Below, piece after piece: positions 24,720 to 33,391 of a DNA stretch of 64,000 nucleotides; within the stretch, counting starts at the first letter, position 1, and every line of letters begins with the position of its first letter. The stretch is taken from assembly GCF_000025265.1 (NCBI RefSeq), contig NC_013739.1:2852001-2916000 (forward strand). Direction: 5' to 3'. This DNA is from Conexibacter woesei DSM 14684. GTDB lineage: Bacteria > Actinomycetota > Thermoleophilia > Solirubrobacterales > Solirubrobacteraceae. The position numbers were made by a program, and so were the translations under genes. The notes under the pieces were generated by a model. The model was not told where the DNA came from and ran no database searches. It worked only from the letters and a program-made list of their open reading frames with translations.

Positions 24720-26357
24720 ATGGCGACGATCGACCACTCCGGCGCGACGCACGCGGTGCTCAACCAGGCGCCGCCGCTGCTGCCGCTCGACCTCTTCAGC
24801 ACGGATGCGCCGCTGCGCGAGGCGCTCGAGCGCGAGGGCGGCGCGTGGGGCGTCGACCGCGCCCGCGAGGTCGGCACGATCGTCGGCAGCGTCGAGGCGC
24901 ACGAGCACGGCCGCCGCGCCGAGCGCAACGAGCCGCGGCTGATGACGCACGACCGCTACGGCAACCGGATCGATGCCGTCGAGCTGGACCCCTCCTGGCA
25001 CTGGCTGCTGCGCGGCGCGATCGAGCGCGAGATCCACGCGCTGCCGTGGCGAGAGCAGCGCGACGGCGCGCATGCCGTGCGCGCGGCGCTGATGATGCTG
25101 TGGGGCAACGCCAACGGCGGCGTCCTCTGCCCGGTCTCGATGACCTACGCCGCGATCCCGGCGCTGCGCGACGGCGCGCCGGAGATCGCCGTCGAGTGGG
25201 AGCCGCGGCTGACGCTGCCCGACTACGAGCGCGGCGCGCTCGCCGGCATGGCGATGACCGAGAAGCAGGGCGGCTCGGACGTCCGCGCGAACATCACGCG
25301 CGCCGAGCCGGCCGGCGACGGCGAGTACGAGCTGTGGGGGCACAAGTGGTTCTGCTCGTACCCGCCGTGCGACGTCTTCCTCGTGCTGGCGCAGGCGCCG
25401 GGCGGGCTCTCCTGCTTCTTCGTCGAGCGCGGCCCGGGGATGGAGTTCCAGCGTCTGAAGGACAAGCTCGGGACGCGCTCGCTGCCGTCATCCGAGGTCG
25501 AGTTCCGCGGGCTGCGCGCGCGGCTGGTGGGCGAGGAGGGGCGCGGCGTCCCCGCGATCATCCGGATGGTCAACCACACCCGGCTCGACTGCCTGCTCGG
25601 CTCCGCGACCGCGATGCGCCGCGGCGTCGTCGAGGCGTTCCACCACGCGCGCCACCGCAGCGCGTTCGGCGCGAAGCTGGTCGACCAGCCGGCGATGCGC
25701 AACGTGCTCGCCGACCTCGCGATCGAGTCCGAGGCGGCGACCGCCGCCGCGCTGCGCGTCGCGCGCTCGTTCGACGAGGACGACGTCCCGTTCCGCCGCT
25801 TCGCGACCGCCGTCATGAAGTACTGGGTCTGCAAGCGCGCGCCTGCCCACGCGAGCGAGGCGCTCGAATGCCTCGGCGGCAACGGCTTCGTCGAGGACTC
25901 GGGCATGCCGCTGCTCTACCGCGACGCGCCGCTGATGTCGATCTGGGAGGGGTCGGGCAACGTCGCGGCGCTCGACGTCCTGCGCGCGCTCGTGAAGGAG
26001 CCGGAGGGGCTGCCGGCGCTGCTGGCCGAGTGTCACCTCGCCGACGGCGGCGACGCGCGTCTCGACGCCCACCTCGCGCGCGTCGAGCGCGACGTCGCGG
26101 GGCTGCTCGGCGACGCGGGGGCGGCGGCGGACCCGGCGGCGGCGCTCGCCGACGCGCAGTTCCGCGCGCGGCGGATCGTCGAGGACCTCGGCACCGCACT
26201 GCAGGCGAGCCTGCTCGTGCGCAACGCGCCCGTCGCCGTCGCCGACGCGTTCTGCGCCGGGCGGCTCGGCGGCGACCGCGGCCGCGTCTACGGGACGCTG
26301 CCGAGCGGCGTCGACACGGAGGGGATCCTCGAGCGCGTGCTGCCGGCGGGCGCATGA
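24720..26357 (+). CDS. acyl-CoA dehydrogenase, AidB-like
   Basis: The 545-residue product is an acyl-CoA dehydrogenase of the longer AidB/isovaleryl-like branch. Landmarks are AMTEKQGGSDVRANIT (FAD/acyl motif), GHKWFCSYPPCDVFLVLAQ, RLDCLLGSATAMRRGVVEAFHHA, and the C-terminal ECLGGNGFVEDSGMPLLYRDAPLMSIWEG-type region (seen as CLGGNGFVEDSGMP and SIWEGSGNV). GAGGAG lies ten bases before the ATG. The following crotonase and TetR are ATGA/GTGA-coupled, so the operon probably degrades an acyl-CoA whose level the TetR senses. A role in alkylation response, as for E. coli AidB, is less likely in this context. Confidence 0.88.
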   Translation: MATIDHSGATHAVLNQAPPLLPLDLFSTDAPLREALEREGGAWGVDRAREVGTIVGSVEAHEHGRRAERNEPRLMTHDRYGNRIDAVELDPSWHWLLRGAIEREIHALPWREQRDGAHAVRAALMMLWGNANGGVLCPVSMTYAAIPALRDGAPEIAVEWEPRLTLPDYERGALAGMAMTEKQGGSDVRANITRAEPAGDGEYELWGHKWFCSYPPCDVFLVLAQAPGGLSCFFVERGPGMEFQRLKDKLGTRSLPSSEVEFRGLRARLVGEEGRGVPAIIRMVNHTRLDCLLGSATAMRRGVVEAFHHARHRSAFGAKLVDQPAMRNVLADLAIESEAATAAALRVARSFDEDDVPFRRFATAVMKYWVCKRAPAHASEALECLGGNGFVEDSGMPLLYRDAPLMSIWEGSGNVAALDVLRALVKEPEGLPALLAECHLADGGDARLDAHLARVERDVAGLLGDAGAAADPAAALADAQFRARRIVEDLGTALQASLLVRNAPVAVADAFCAGRLGGDRGRVYGTLPSGVDTEGILERVLPAGA

Positions 26358-27292
26358 GCGGCGTGAGCGACGAGCGCCTGGAGACGATCCGCTACTCGGC
26401 CGCGGAGGGGATCGCGCGGATCGTGCTCGACCGGCCTGAGCGCGGCAACGGCCTGACGCCGCGGCTGATCGCCGAGCTGGCGGCGTGCGTCGAGCGCGCC
26501 GACCTCGACCCGGACGTGCGCGTGCTGCTGCTGTCCGGCGCGGGGACGGGGTTCTGCGGCGGCTACGACCTGGTCGAGTCGGCGGAGGGGATGGGGGCGA
26601 GCGGCGGCGGCGCGCCCGCGGCGGCTCCGCCCGCGGGAAGCCCGCTCGACCCCGCCGTGATCGCCGCCAACCACGACCCGCGCGCCACGTGGGACCCGCT
26701 CGTCGACTTCGCGATGATGGACCGCAACGTGCGCGCGTTCATGACGCTGTTCCACTGCGGCAAGCCGGTCGTCTGCAAGGTCCACGGCTTCTGCGTCGCC
26801 GGCGGCACCGACCTCGCGCTCTGCTCCGACCTGCTCGTGATCGCCGACGACGCGAAGATCGGCTACCCGCCGGCACGTGTGTGGGGCTCGCCGACGACGG
26901 CGTTGTGGGCGCACCGGCTCGGTCCTCAGCGGGCCAAGCGGCTGCTGTTCACCGGTGACTGCCTGTCGGGCGCGGAGGCGCTGGAGTGGGGGCTGGCGAT
27001 CGAGGCGCCGCCGGCCGAGCAGCTCGACGCGCGAGCTGAGACGCTCGTCGAGCGGATCGCGCGGATGCCGCTCAACCAGCTGCGGATGATGAAGCTGCTC
27101 GTCAACCAGACCGCCGACAGCCAGGGATTGCGGGCGACGCAGACGCTCGGGACGGTCTTCGACGGGATTGCCCGCCACACGCCGGAGGGCTACGCGTTCC
27201 AGCAGCGCGCCGCGCAGGACGGCTTCCGCACCGCCGTGCGCGAGCGCGACGAGCCGTTCGGCGACGCCGGTCTGTCGACGTTCAAGGGGTGA
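26354..27292 (+). CDS. enoyl-CoA hydratase/isomerase (crotonase family)
   Basis: The 312-residue product has the crotonase fold: IARIVLDRPERGNGL at the N-terminus, oxyanion-hole loop SGAGTGFCGGYDL, second loop HGFCVAGGTDLALCSDLLV, and a C-terminal helical part ending RERDEPFGD. An Ala/Gly/Pro insertion of ~25 residues follows the first loop. The usual catalytic glutamates are replaced in part (GTDLAL), so isomerase or other crotonase chemistry is possible. It resembles the gene at 35253-36143, including the TQTLG...DG and DxPFGD segments, so they are paralogs. Confidence 0.85.
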   Translation: MSGVSDERLETIRYSAAEGIARIVLDRPERGNGLTPRLIAELAACVERADLDPDVRVLLLSGAGTGFCGGYDLVESAEGMGASGGGAPAAAPPAGSPLDPAVIAANHDPRATWDPLVDFAMMDRNVRAFMTLFHCGKPVVCKVHGFCVAGGTDLALCSDLLVIADDAKIGYPPARVWGSPTTALWAHRLGPQRAKRLLFTGDCLSGAEALEWGLAIEAPPAEQLDARAETLVERIARMPLNQLRMMKLLVNQTADSQGLRATQTLGTVFDGIARHTPEGYAFQQRAAQDGFRTAVRERDEPFGDAGLSTFKG

Positions 27293-27885
27293 GCGGGATG
27301 AGCGCGCCCGCGATCCCGGCCACCCGCGAGCGCCTGCTGCGGGCCGCGCACGAGCTGACGCAGGAGGGCGGCTACGCGTCGGCGTCGGTCGCCGCGATCG
27401 CCGCGCGCGCCGGCGTCACCGCGAGCGCGATGTACCGCCACTTCCCGTCCAAGGCCGACCTCTTCGTCGAGCTGTTCCGCGCCGTCTGCGGACGCGAGAT
27501 CGCGGCAGCGCAGGCGGCGGCGGAGCGGCCGGGGACGGTCGTCGAGCGGGTCGAGGCGGTGATAGCGACGTTCGCCGAGCGGGCGCTGCGCAACCCGCGG
27601 CTGGCGTGGGCGCTGCTCGCCGAGCCGGTCGACCCGCTCGTCGACGCCGAGCGGCTCGCCTACCGGCGCGACTACCGCGAGCGGATAGCCGGGATGCTGC
27701 GCGAGGGCGTCGCCGCCGGCGAGCTGCCGCCGCAGGACGAGGCGCTGACGGCCGCGGCGCTCGTCGGCGGCGTCGGCGAGGCGCTCGTCGGCCCGCTCTC
27801 GCCGCTCGCGGCCGGCGCGCCGCCCAGCGCCGAGCTGGTCGCCGCGCTGCGGACGTTCACGCGGCGCGCCGTCGGCGCCGCATAA
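27289..27885 (+). CDS. TetR family regulator
   Basis: The 198-residue product carries an N-terminal TetR helix-turn-helix (residues ~10-55: RERLLRAAHELTQEGGYASASVAAIA, AGVTASAMYRHFPSKADLF) and a ligand-binding C-terminal half of the TetR_C type. The GTG start overlaps the crotonase stop (GTGA); an ATG nine bases later is the alternative. As the last gene of the operon it most likely binds the twin operators at 24654-24693 and responds to an acyl-CoA, as FadR/KstR-type TetR proteins do. Confidence 0.88.
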   Translation: MSGMSAPAIPATRERLLRAAHELTQEGGYASASVAAIAARAGVTASAMYRHFPSKADLFVELFRAVCGREIAAAQAAAERPGTVVERVEAVIATFAERALRNPRLAWALLAEPVDPLVDAERLAYRRDYRERIAGMLREGVAAGELPPQDEALTAAALVGGVGEALVGPLSPLAAGAPPSAELVAALRTFTRRAVGAA

Positions 27886-27901
27886 GCGGGCCGCGTAAGC
27901 G

Positions 27902-27946
27902 GTCGTCCTGGATTGGTGTCGTCCAGCGACACCAATCCAGGACGAC
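27902..27946. repeat. 45-bp palindromic element, perfect 20-bp arms
   Basis: GTCGTCCTGGATTGGTGTCG (27902-27921) and its exact reverse complement (27927-27946) flank the loop TCCAG. It lies between the TetR and SRPBCC genes. The outer and inner parts of the arms match the element at 22995-23037. No T-run follows, so it is not a classic intrinsic terminator although a transcript would form a very stable hairpin. Confidence 0.85.
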
Positions 27947-27976
27947 GCGCGCCGGGCGCGGCCGTATTCTGGCGGC

Positions 27977-28423
27977 ATGAGCATCAGCGGAGACCACACC
28001 GTCGAGGTCGCGGCGCCGATCGCGCGCTGCTACGAGATCGCCGCCGACCTCGAGCGCGCGCCGGACTGGCAGACGTCGCTCGTCTCGGTCGACGTGCTGG
28101 AGCGCGACGGGGAGGGGCGGCCGGCGCTCGTCGAGACCGTCTCCGACGCGAAGGTCAAGACGGTCAAGTCGCGGCTGCGCTTCAGCTACGACGCGCCGAC
28201 GCGGATCGACTGCACGCAGGAGAAGGGCGACGTGAAGGCGCTCACGGGGCGCTGGTCGTTCGCCGACCTCGGCGACGGGCGCACCCGCGCGACGTACGCG
28301 CTGGACGTCGATCCCGGCCGCATGCTCGGGATGCTGCTGCGCGGCCCGGCTGTCGACCGCGTGCGCGAGGTGCTCGTCGTGCAGGCGGCGGAAGAGCTGA
28401 AGCAGCGCGCCGAGCGCGGCTGA
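27977..28423 (+). CDS. SRPBCC family protein (polyketide cyclase/dehydrase-like)
   Basis: The 148-residue product has the START/SRPBCC helix-grip pattern: HTVEVAAPIARCYEIAADLERAPDWQ at the N-terminus, strands in the middle (RLRFSYDAPTRIDC, GRWSFADLGDGRTRATYAL) and a long C-terminal helix (VDRVREVLVVQAAEELK). Such proteins bind a hydrophobic ligand in the cavity. No signal peptide. It may be expressed with the upstream acyl-CoA operon, but a palindromic element lies between, so this is uncertain. Confidence 0.82.
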   Translation: MSISGDHTVEVAAPIARCYEIAADLERAPDWQTSLVSVDVLERDGEGRPALVETVSDAKVKTVKSRLRFSYDAPTRIDCTQEKGDVKALTGRWSFADLGDGRTRATYALDVDPGRMLGMLLRGPAVDRVREVLVVQAAEELKQRAERG

Positions 28424-28440
28424 GCCGCGGCGGCCCGCCC

Positions 28441-28461
28441 GCCCGGCGACGGCCGCCGGGC
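28441..28461. terminator. bidirectional hairpin between convergent genes
   Basis: GCCCGGCG and CGCCGGGC are perfect 8-base arms around ACGGC, located 18 bases after the SRPBCC stop and 18 bases before the end of the MarR gene on the other strand. There is no T-run, as is usual in such GC-rich genomes. Confidence 0.6.
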
Positions 28462-28479
28462 TCTCAGCGGCGGCTTCCG

Positions 28480-28974
28480 TCAGCCGTCCTCGCTGCCCAG
28501 CAGCAGCGGCTTCAGCAGCGCGGCGAGCTGGCTGCGCCGGCGCGGAGAGAGCGGCGCGAGGAACGCCTCGTCGGCGGCGAGCACGGCGGTCAGCGCACGC
28601 TCCGCCAGCTGCGCGCCGTCGGCGGTCAGCAGGACGCGGACGGCGCGGCGGTCGTCGCGGTCGGGCCGGCGCTCGATCAGCCCGGCGCGTTCGAGCCGGT
28701 CCAGCCGCGCGGTCATCGCGCCGGAGGTGATCAGCGCCGAGCTGGCGAGCTGCGACGGGTGCGTGCCCTCCGGCTCGTCGCGGCGCCGCAGCGTGTTGAT
28801 CACGTTGAAGTCGCCGAAGCTCAGCTCCAGCGGCGCGAGCGCGGCGACGATCGCGCGTTCGAGGTGACCGGCGCAGAGCAGCAGGCGGCCGACGACGGCG
28901 AGCGGGCTCGCGTCGAGCGCCGGGTCGGTCGCCTCCCACTCCTGGAGCATGCGGTCCACCGAGTCCTGTCTCAT
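28480..28974 (-). CDS. MarR family regulator
   Basis: The 164-residue product is a winged-helix MarR protein: dimer helices at both ends, recognition part SQLASSALITSGAMTARLDRLERAGLIERRPDRDDRRAVRVLLT (the DxRxxxVxLT wing is plain). It is divergent from the DUF6506-like gene and an imperfect repeated site lies between them, so it probably represses that gene and itself. Confidence 0.9.
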   Translation of the reverse strand: MRQDSVDRMLQEWEATDPALDASPLAVVGRLLLCAGHLERAIVAALAPLELSFGDFNVINTLRRRDEPEGTHPSQLASSALITSGAMTARLDRLERAGLIERRPDRDDRRAVRVLLTADGAQLAERALTAVLAADEAFLAPLSPRRRSQLAALLKPLLLGSEDG

Positions 28975-28988
28975 CGACGCGAGGATAC

Positions 28989-29019
28989 CTTGCCATCAAG
29001 TTATCTTGCGGTAAAGTAA
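28989..29019. promoter_or_regulatory. candidate MarR operator pair
   Basis: Two imperfect direct copies, CTTGCCATCAAGTTA (28989-29003) and CTTGCGGTAAAGTAA (29005-29019), each with partial dyad symmetry (CTTG...CAAG), sit in the AT-rich 83-base gap between the divergent marR and DUF6506-like genes. The 16-base repeat period puts both near the promoters of the two genes. Confidence 0.55.
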
Positions 29020-29057
29020 TTCGAAGACAAGCTAACTGAGACCTGGAGGTGCCCGCG

Positions 29058-29675
29058 ATGGCCGCGACCCCGAGCTTCAAGGCAGCGTTCCTCTACCTCG
29101 CCGCGGGCGCGGACCCGGCGGTCGACCGCGTCGTGCGCGACGGCCAGATCGAGCGCTCGACGATCGTCGCCGTCCCTGATGCGGAGACAGCGGGCCGCGT
29201 CGCTGCCGAGCTGGAGCGCGACGGGCTCGACCTGATCGAGCTGTACGGCGGCCTCGGCCAGCGCGGCGCCGCCGCGGTCGTCGAGGCGACGGGCGGGCGC
29301 GTGCCGGTCGGCTATGTCGGCTACGACGCGGACGGCAGCGGCGCCGGCCCGGACGCCGGCGTGCGCCACCGCGTGATCGTCTACGAGGAGACCGGCGCCG
29401 ACCCGACCGGCGAGCGCGTCGTCAGCGAGCACGGCGGCGTCCGCACCACGGTCGTCGCCGTGCCCGACGCGGAGCGCGTCCCGCCGATCGCGGCCGAGCT
29501 GGTCGGCGAGGGCGCCGAGCGCGTCGAGATCTGCGGCGGGCTCGGTCCGGTGCCGGCGGCGCGGACGGTCGCGGAGATCGGCGGCCGGGTGCCGGTCGGC
29601 GCGGTCCTCTTCGGGGCGGAGTCGCTCCAGCTCGTCGCCGCCTTCCAGGCGGGGTTCGCCGAGACGGCAAGCTGA
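29058..29675 (+). CDS. duplicated DUF6506-like protein
   Basis: The 205-residue protein is two tandem copies of one ~95-residue domain. Copy 1 runs from FKAAFLYLAAGADP to GRVPVGYVGYD, copy 2 from HRVIVYEETGADP to GRVPVGAVLFG; both hold STIVAVPDAE/TTVVAVPDAE and DLIELYGGLG/ERVEICGGLG. Bacterial single-domain homologs of this kind are labelled DUF6506 and have no known function. I start at the ATG at 29058, eight bases after GGAGG; a GTG at 29049 lies in the Shine-Dalgarno itself. Probably controlled by the divergent MarR. Confidence 0.75.
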   Translation: MAATPSFKAAFLYLAAGADPAVDRVVRDGQIERSTIVAVPDAETAGRVAAELERDGLDLIELYGGLGQRGAAAVVEATGGRVPVGYVGYDADGSGAGPDAGVRHRVIVYEETGADPTGERVVSEHGGVRTTVVAVPDAERVPPIAAELVGEGAERVEICGGLGPVPAARTVAEIGGRVPVGAVLFGAESLQLVAAFQAGFAETAS

Positions 29676-29720
29676 CCGCGGCACTGGAAGTGCATCGGTG
29701 CGAACGGATACGTTCGCTCG

Positions 29721-32183
29721 ATGCCCCGACCGATCCGCACAGCCGCCGCTGCGTGCAGCGCGGCGCTCATCCTCCTCGCCGGCGTCGGCACAGCGCTCGC
29801 GCGGGACTACGCCGGCACGGCGTTGAACATCATCCCGTCAGGTCAGTGGGGCGGCTTCGGCGCGCCGCCCCAGGCCGACCGCCAGGCGAGACTGTACGAC
29901 GGCCTCACGCCGCTGTTCGACAGAGTCACGCCGAGAGACCTGACGACGTACTTCAAGCCCGAGACGTTCGGCACCAAGGGCCAGTGCCCGTGCAAGGCCG
30001 AGCGCGTCCCGCGCAGAGGCGTGAGAATCGTGCGCGACAGAGAGAACGTCCCGCACATCACCGGCCGCAACCGCCTCGACCTCGACTGGGCGGCCGGGTG
30101 GGTGCTCGCGCAGGACCGCGCGCTGCTGCTCTCGCTCGGCCGCTACCCGGCGCGCTTCGCCGCGCTCGACACGCCCGGCGTCGACGCGTTCGGGCTCGTC
30201 ACGAGCCTCAAGAGAGTGACGGTCACCGAGCAGGCCGACAGCATCATCGACAGAGAGCAGACCGCCGCGCTGATGGCGCGAGGGAGCGAGGGTCGCGCGC
30301 TGCTGCGCGACATCGACGAGTACGTCAAGGGCATCAACGCGCGCCTGCGCTTCGACAGATCTCTGGAGAAGCCGTGGACGCGCGTCGACGTGTACGCGAT
30401 CAACGCGCTCGCCGGGCAGATCTTCGGCCAGGGTGGCGGCGACGAGGCGCGCCGCTCGATGCTGCTCGACGGGCTGCGCAGAAAGCTCGGCGCCGACGCC
30501 GGCAGACGCGTCTGGAACGACCTCGCCGAGCAGCTCGACGACGACACGCCGACGACGATCTCCAAGCGCTTCCCGTACGCGCGGATCCCGAGCAGAGCGC
30601 CGGGCAGCGCGGTCATCGACAACGGCTCGCTGAACGCGGGCGCGGAGGCCGCCGTCGCGACGGCGTCACGGGCGCACAGAAACATGTCGAACTTCCTGAT
30701 CCTCTCCGGGAGACGCTCGACCAACGGCCACCCGCTGTTCGTCGCCGGCCCGCAGATCGGCTACTTCTACCCGGGCCTGACGCTGGAGATGGACCTCAGA
30801 GCACCCGGGATCCAGGCGCGCGGCGCGGCGATGCCCGGCGGCGCCGGCAACCTCCTGATCGGCCGCGGCGAGGACTTCGCCTGGTCGCTCACCTCCGCCG
30901 GCTCGGACACGAACGACCAGTTCGTGGAAACGCTCTGCGGCGGCTCGGACACGAAGTACCTGTTCAGAGGCAGATGTCGCGCGATGGGCTCCGTCAACGC
31001 CGGCACGATCGCCGGGCAGGGCGCCATCCGGTACCGCACGACGGTCCACGGGCCGGTGCTCGGCTACGCCGGCGTCGGCGGCAGACGCGTCGCGATCTCC
31101 TTCCAGCGTTCCAGCCGCGGTAAGGACGTGCTGTGGCAGATCATGTTCCGGCGCATGACGAACGGGACGGTGACGGGGCTGAGATCGTTCAGAGCGGCGG
31201 CCGCGACGTCGCCGTTCACGTTCAACGTCGGCTACGCCGACGACCGCGACATCGCGATGTACTCGACCGGCCTGCTGCCGCTGCGCGACCCGCGCGTCGA
31301 CCCGCGGCTGCCGACGATCGGCACCGGCCAGTACGAGTGGCGCGGCTTTCTGGCGGCGAGACACCACCCGCAGGTCGCCAACCCCAGCTCGGGCGCGCTG
31401 ATCAATTGGAACAACAAGCCGGCGGCCGGCTTCAGCTCCTCCGACGCCGACTGGTCGCAGGGCTCGACGCAGCGCGTCACGCTGCTGCGCGAGGGGATCG
31501 CGAAGCGCGAGAAGCACGACCTCGCGTCGGTCACCTCCGCGATGAACGCGGCGGCGACGCAGGACCTGCGCGTCGCAGGGCCGCTGCTCGCCGGGCTGCA
31601 CAACGTGCTCGCGGGATCGCAGGCGCCGAGCCCGCGCTCGCAGCGGATGGCCGACCTGCTGAACGCGTGGCGCGCGTCCGGGTCGAGCCGCCTCGACCGC
31701 GACCTCGACGGCAAGATCGACGTCGGCGCGGCGCCGGCGATCGTCGATGCGCTCTACCCGCGGCTGGCCGACGCGGTCCTGACGCCGGTCCTCGGCGCCG
31801 ACCTCGACAGACAGCTCAGCGAGCTGGAGGGGACGACGAACTCGACGGCCAGCGGCTTCACCGGCGGGCGGATCAACTACCTCGACAAGGACCTGCGGAC
31901 GCTGACCGGCACGAGATTCCGCTCGCCGTTCGCGACCCGTTTCTGCGGCGGCGGCGACCTCGCCACCTGCCGTGCCGCGATCTGGCGGGCGTTCGAGGAG
32001 ACCGGCGCCGCGCTCGCGCTCACGCAGGGCAGCGAGGACCCGGCGCAGTGGACGTCGGACGCGACCGCCGAGCGGATCAGATTCCTGCCCGGCCTGATGC
32101 AGACGACGATCCGCTACACCAACCGCCCCAGCGGAATCCAGCAGGTGATCACGTTCACCGGACACCGCAAGGAGCGCAGATAG
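29721..32183 (+). CDS. penicillin acylase family protein, secreted
   Basis: The 820-residue product is an exported N-terminal nucleophile hydrolase of the penicillin/acyl-homoserine-lactone acylase family. A signal peptide (residues 1-~28) precedes the alpha subunit; the likely autocleavage site is before Ser323 in NMSNFLIL (family SNxW/F), followed by PLFVAGPQIGY and GRGEDFAWSLTSAGSDTNDQFVE, which are standard beta-subunit features. Near the C-terminus is ...SGFTGGRINYLDKDL. Substrates of such enzymes include acyl-homoserine lactones and other amides; none can be assigned. Arg is very often AGA. Confidence 0.87.
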   Translation: MPRPIRTAAAACSAALILLAGVGTALARDYAGTALNIIPSGQWGGFGAPPQADRQARLYDGLTPLFDRVTPRDLTTYFKPETFGTKGQCPCKAERVPRRGVRIVRDRENVPHITGRNRLDLDWAAGWVLAQDRALLLSLGRYPARFAALDTPGVDAFGLVTSLKRVTVTEQADSIIDREQTAALMARGSEGRALLRDIDEYVKGINARLRFDRSLEKPWTRVDVYAINALAGQIFGQGGGDEARRSMLLDGLRRKLGADAGRRVWNDLAEQLDDDTPTTISKRFPYARIPSRAPGSAVIDNGSLNAGAEAAVATASRAHRNMSNFLILSGRRSTNGHPLFVAGPQIGYFYPGLTLEMDLRAPGIQARGAAMPGGAGNLLIGRGEDFAWSLTSAGSDTNDQFVETLCGGSDTKYLFRGRCRAMGSVNAGTIAGQGAIRYRTTVHGPVLGYAGVGGRRVAISFQRSSRGKDVLWQIMFRRMTNGTVTGLRSFRAAAATSPFTFNVGYADDRDIAMYSTGLLPLRDPRVDPRLPTIGTGQYEWRGFLAARHHPQVANPSSGALINWNNKPAAGFSSSDADWSQGSTQRVTLLREGIAKREKHDLASVTSAMNAAATQDLRVAGPLLAGLHNVLAGSQAPSPRSQRMADLLNAWRASGSSRLDRDLDGKIDVGAAPAIVDALYPRLADAVLTPVLGADLDRQLSELEGTTNSTASGFTGGRINYLDKDLRTLTGTRFRSPFATRFCGGGDLATCRAAIWRAFEETGAALALTQGSEDPAQWTSDATAERIRFLPGLMQTTIRYTNRPSGIQQVITFTGHRKERR

Positions 32184-32204
32184 GCGGGGCGGCCGGGGGA
32201 AGGA

Positions 32205-32235
32205 CGGGCGGGCGGCTGGCTCAGCCGTCCGCCCG
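32205..32235. terminator. bidirectional terminator hairpin
   Basis: Arms CGGGCGGGCGGCTG (32205-32218) and CAGCCGTCCGCCCG (32222-32235), one mismatch, with a three-base loop. It is 22 bases past the acylase stop and overlaps the last codons of the convergent membrane protein gene. Confidence 0.65.
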
Positions 32236-33285
32236 CGCGGCGGGCACGTGAGGACGGGCACCGGCGCGGCGGCGCGCCCAGAGCCCGTCGACGCCGGCCC
32301 ACGCGGCGAAGCAGAGCCCGCCGATCGTGCCGGTGACCGTCAGCAGGACGCCGGCCGCCGCCGCGGCCGCGACGCCGTCGCTGCCGAGGATCAGCACCGC
32401 GGCCCCGGCGCCGACGCTCGGGCCGATCGGCAGCTGCGCGAGCGTCACGAGCGCGATCAGGACGGCGACCGCGTCGAACAGCGAGGCGTCGACGCCGACG
32501 GCGTGCAGCATGATCCAGTTGCGCAGCACCTGCGCGACGACGGCGATCAGCACGAAGCCGACCACGAGGCTGCCGCCGCGCAGCCTGTGGACGACGGCGA
32601 GACCTCTCCACAGCTCGCTGCCCTTGCGGCGCGCGAGCCGGCGCAGGCCGGCGCTGGCGATCGCGAAGACGGCGACGCAGACGATCGGCAGCCACCACGG
32701 CAGGCCGAGCGGCCCGACGAGCGTGAACGAGGCGAGCGCTGCCAGCACGCCCTCGACGACGAGGATCGGGAACTCTGCCGCGATCAGCGTCGGGATCTGC
32801 GGGCTGACCTCGGGGGAGGAGCGCCGCAGCGCGCCGATCCGCGCGGCGACGCCGAGCTGCGCGTTGAGGATCGAGCCGAGCACGCCGAAGCTCGACGCGC
32901 GGTAGAGCACGCGCCGCGCGACCGTCCCGCCGGCCGCCTCGATCGACAGGTGCCACGCCTCGCTGCGCGCGAGCAGCGCGACGATCTGCAGCAGGATCGC
33001 GATCGCGAGCGTCCGGGCGGAGGCGCCCGAGAGGGCGGTCGCGAACTCCTCGCGGCGTCCTGCCAGCACGAGCACGAGCAGACCGGCGGCCCCGATCGAC
33101 GCGGCGATCGCGAGCGGCGTGCGGTGGCGCCGGGAGAACGCGCGCGCCCGCTCGAGCGAACGTTTCAGGCGAGCGTCGCTGCGGGGTGGGGTTGAGAGAC
33201 CGATGTCCGCTCCGCCCTCTCCTCGGTGACGCGCGGAGGGGAAGAGGGCGTGACCCAGCGGGCGTCGTGCGATCCAGCGTACCAC
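32221..33285 (-). CDS. YbhN/lysylphosphatidylglycerol-synthase-TM-like membrane protein
   Basis: The product (354 residues from the GTG at 33285) has about eight hydrophobic helices. Family-like segments are LLQIVALLARSEAWHLSIEAAGG, YRASSFGVLGSILNAQLGVAARIG, and LVTLAQLPIGPSVGAGAAVLILG near the C-terminus, as in the flippase-like domain of MprF and in YbhN proteins. These are thought to move or anchor lipids. The first ~50 residues are hydrophilic and the true start may be internal, though no good Shine-Dalgarno picks one. Divergent from the TIM-barrel gene. Confidence 0.7.
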   Translation of the reverse strand: MVRWIARRPLGHALFPSARHRGEGGADIGLSTPPRSDARLKRSLERARAFSRRHRTPLAIAASIGAAGLLVLVLAGRREEFATALSGASARTLAIAILLQIVALLARSEAWHLSIEAAGGTVARRVLYRASSFGVLGSILNAQLGVAARIGALRRSSPEVSPQIPTLIAAEFPILVVEGVLAALASFTLVGPLGLPWWLPIVCVAVFAIASAGLRRLARRKGSELWRGLAVVHRLRGGSLVVGFVLIAVVAQVLRNWIMLHAVGVDASLFDAVAVLIALVTLAQLPIGPSVGAGAAVLILGSDGVAAAAAAGVLLTVTGTIGGLCFAAWAGVDGLWARRRAGARPHVPAARADG

Positions 33286-33317
33286 CGGTCACTCCCGTTC
33301 CAGGAGCGACGGCGGCA

Positions 33318-33333
33318 CCCGACTTCGGTCGGG
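33318..33333. promoter_or_regulatory. UUCG-tetraloop hairpin in the leader of the TIM-barrel gene
   Basis: CCCGAC-TTCG-GTCGGG forms a six-pair stem closed by a C(UUCG)G tetraloop, the most stable of the common tetraloops. It lies between divergent genes and would be in the 5' leader of the rightward one. Function unknown. Confidence 0.45.
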
Positions 33334-33391
33334 GGTGGGCGTCGACTCCCGGCCGATGCGCCCGACCGACGACGCGCTGGAGACTGGCCTG

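Noticed and set aside
24720-26357. DNA-alkylation response protein AidB
   Set aside because: The gene is co-transcribed with a crotonase and a TetR, which fits acyl-CoA metabolism; no alkylation-repair genes are nearby.
27902-27946. Plain intrinsic terminator of the TetR operon
   Set aside because: There is no T-run and the arm sequence recurs at 22995-23037, so a dispersed palindromic element explains it better, although it may still stop transcription.
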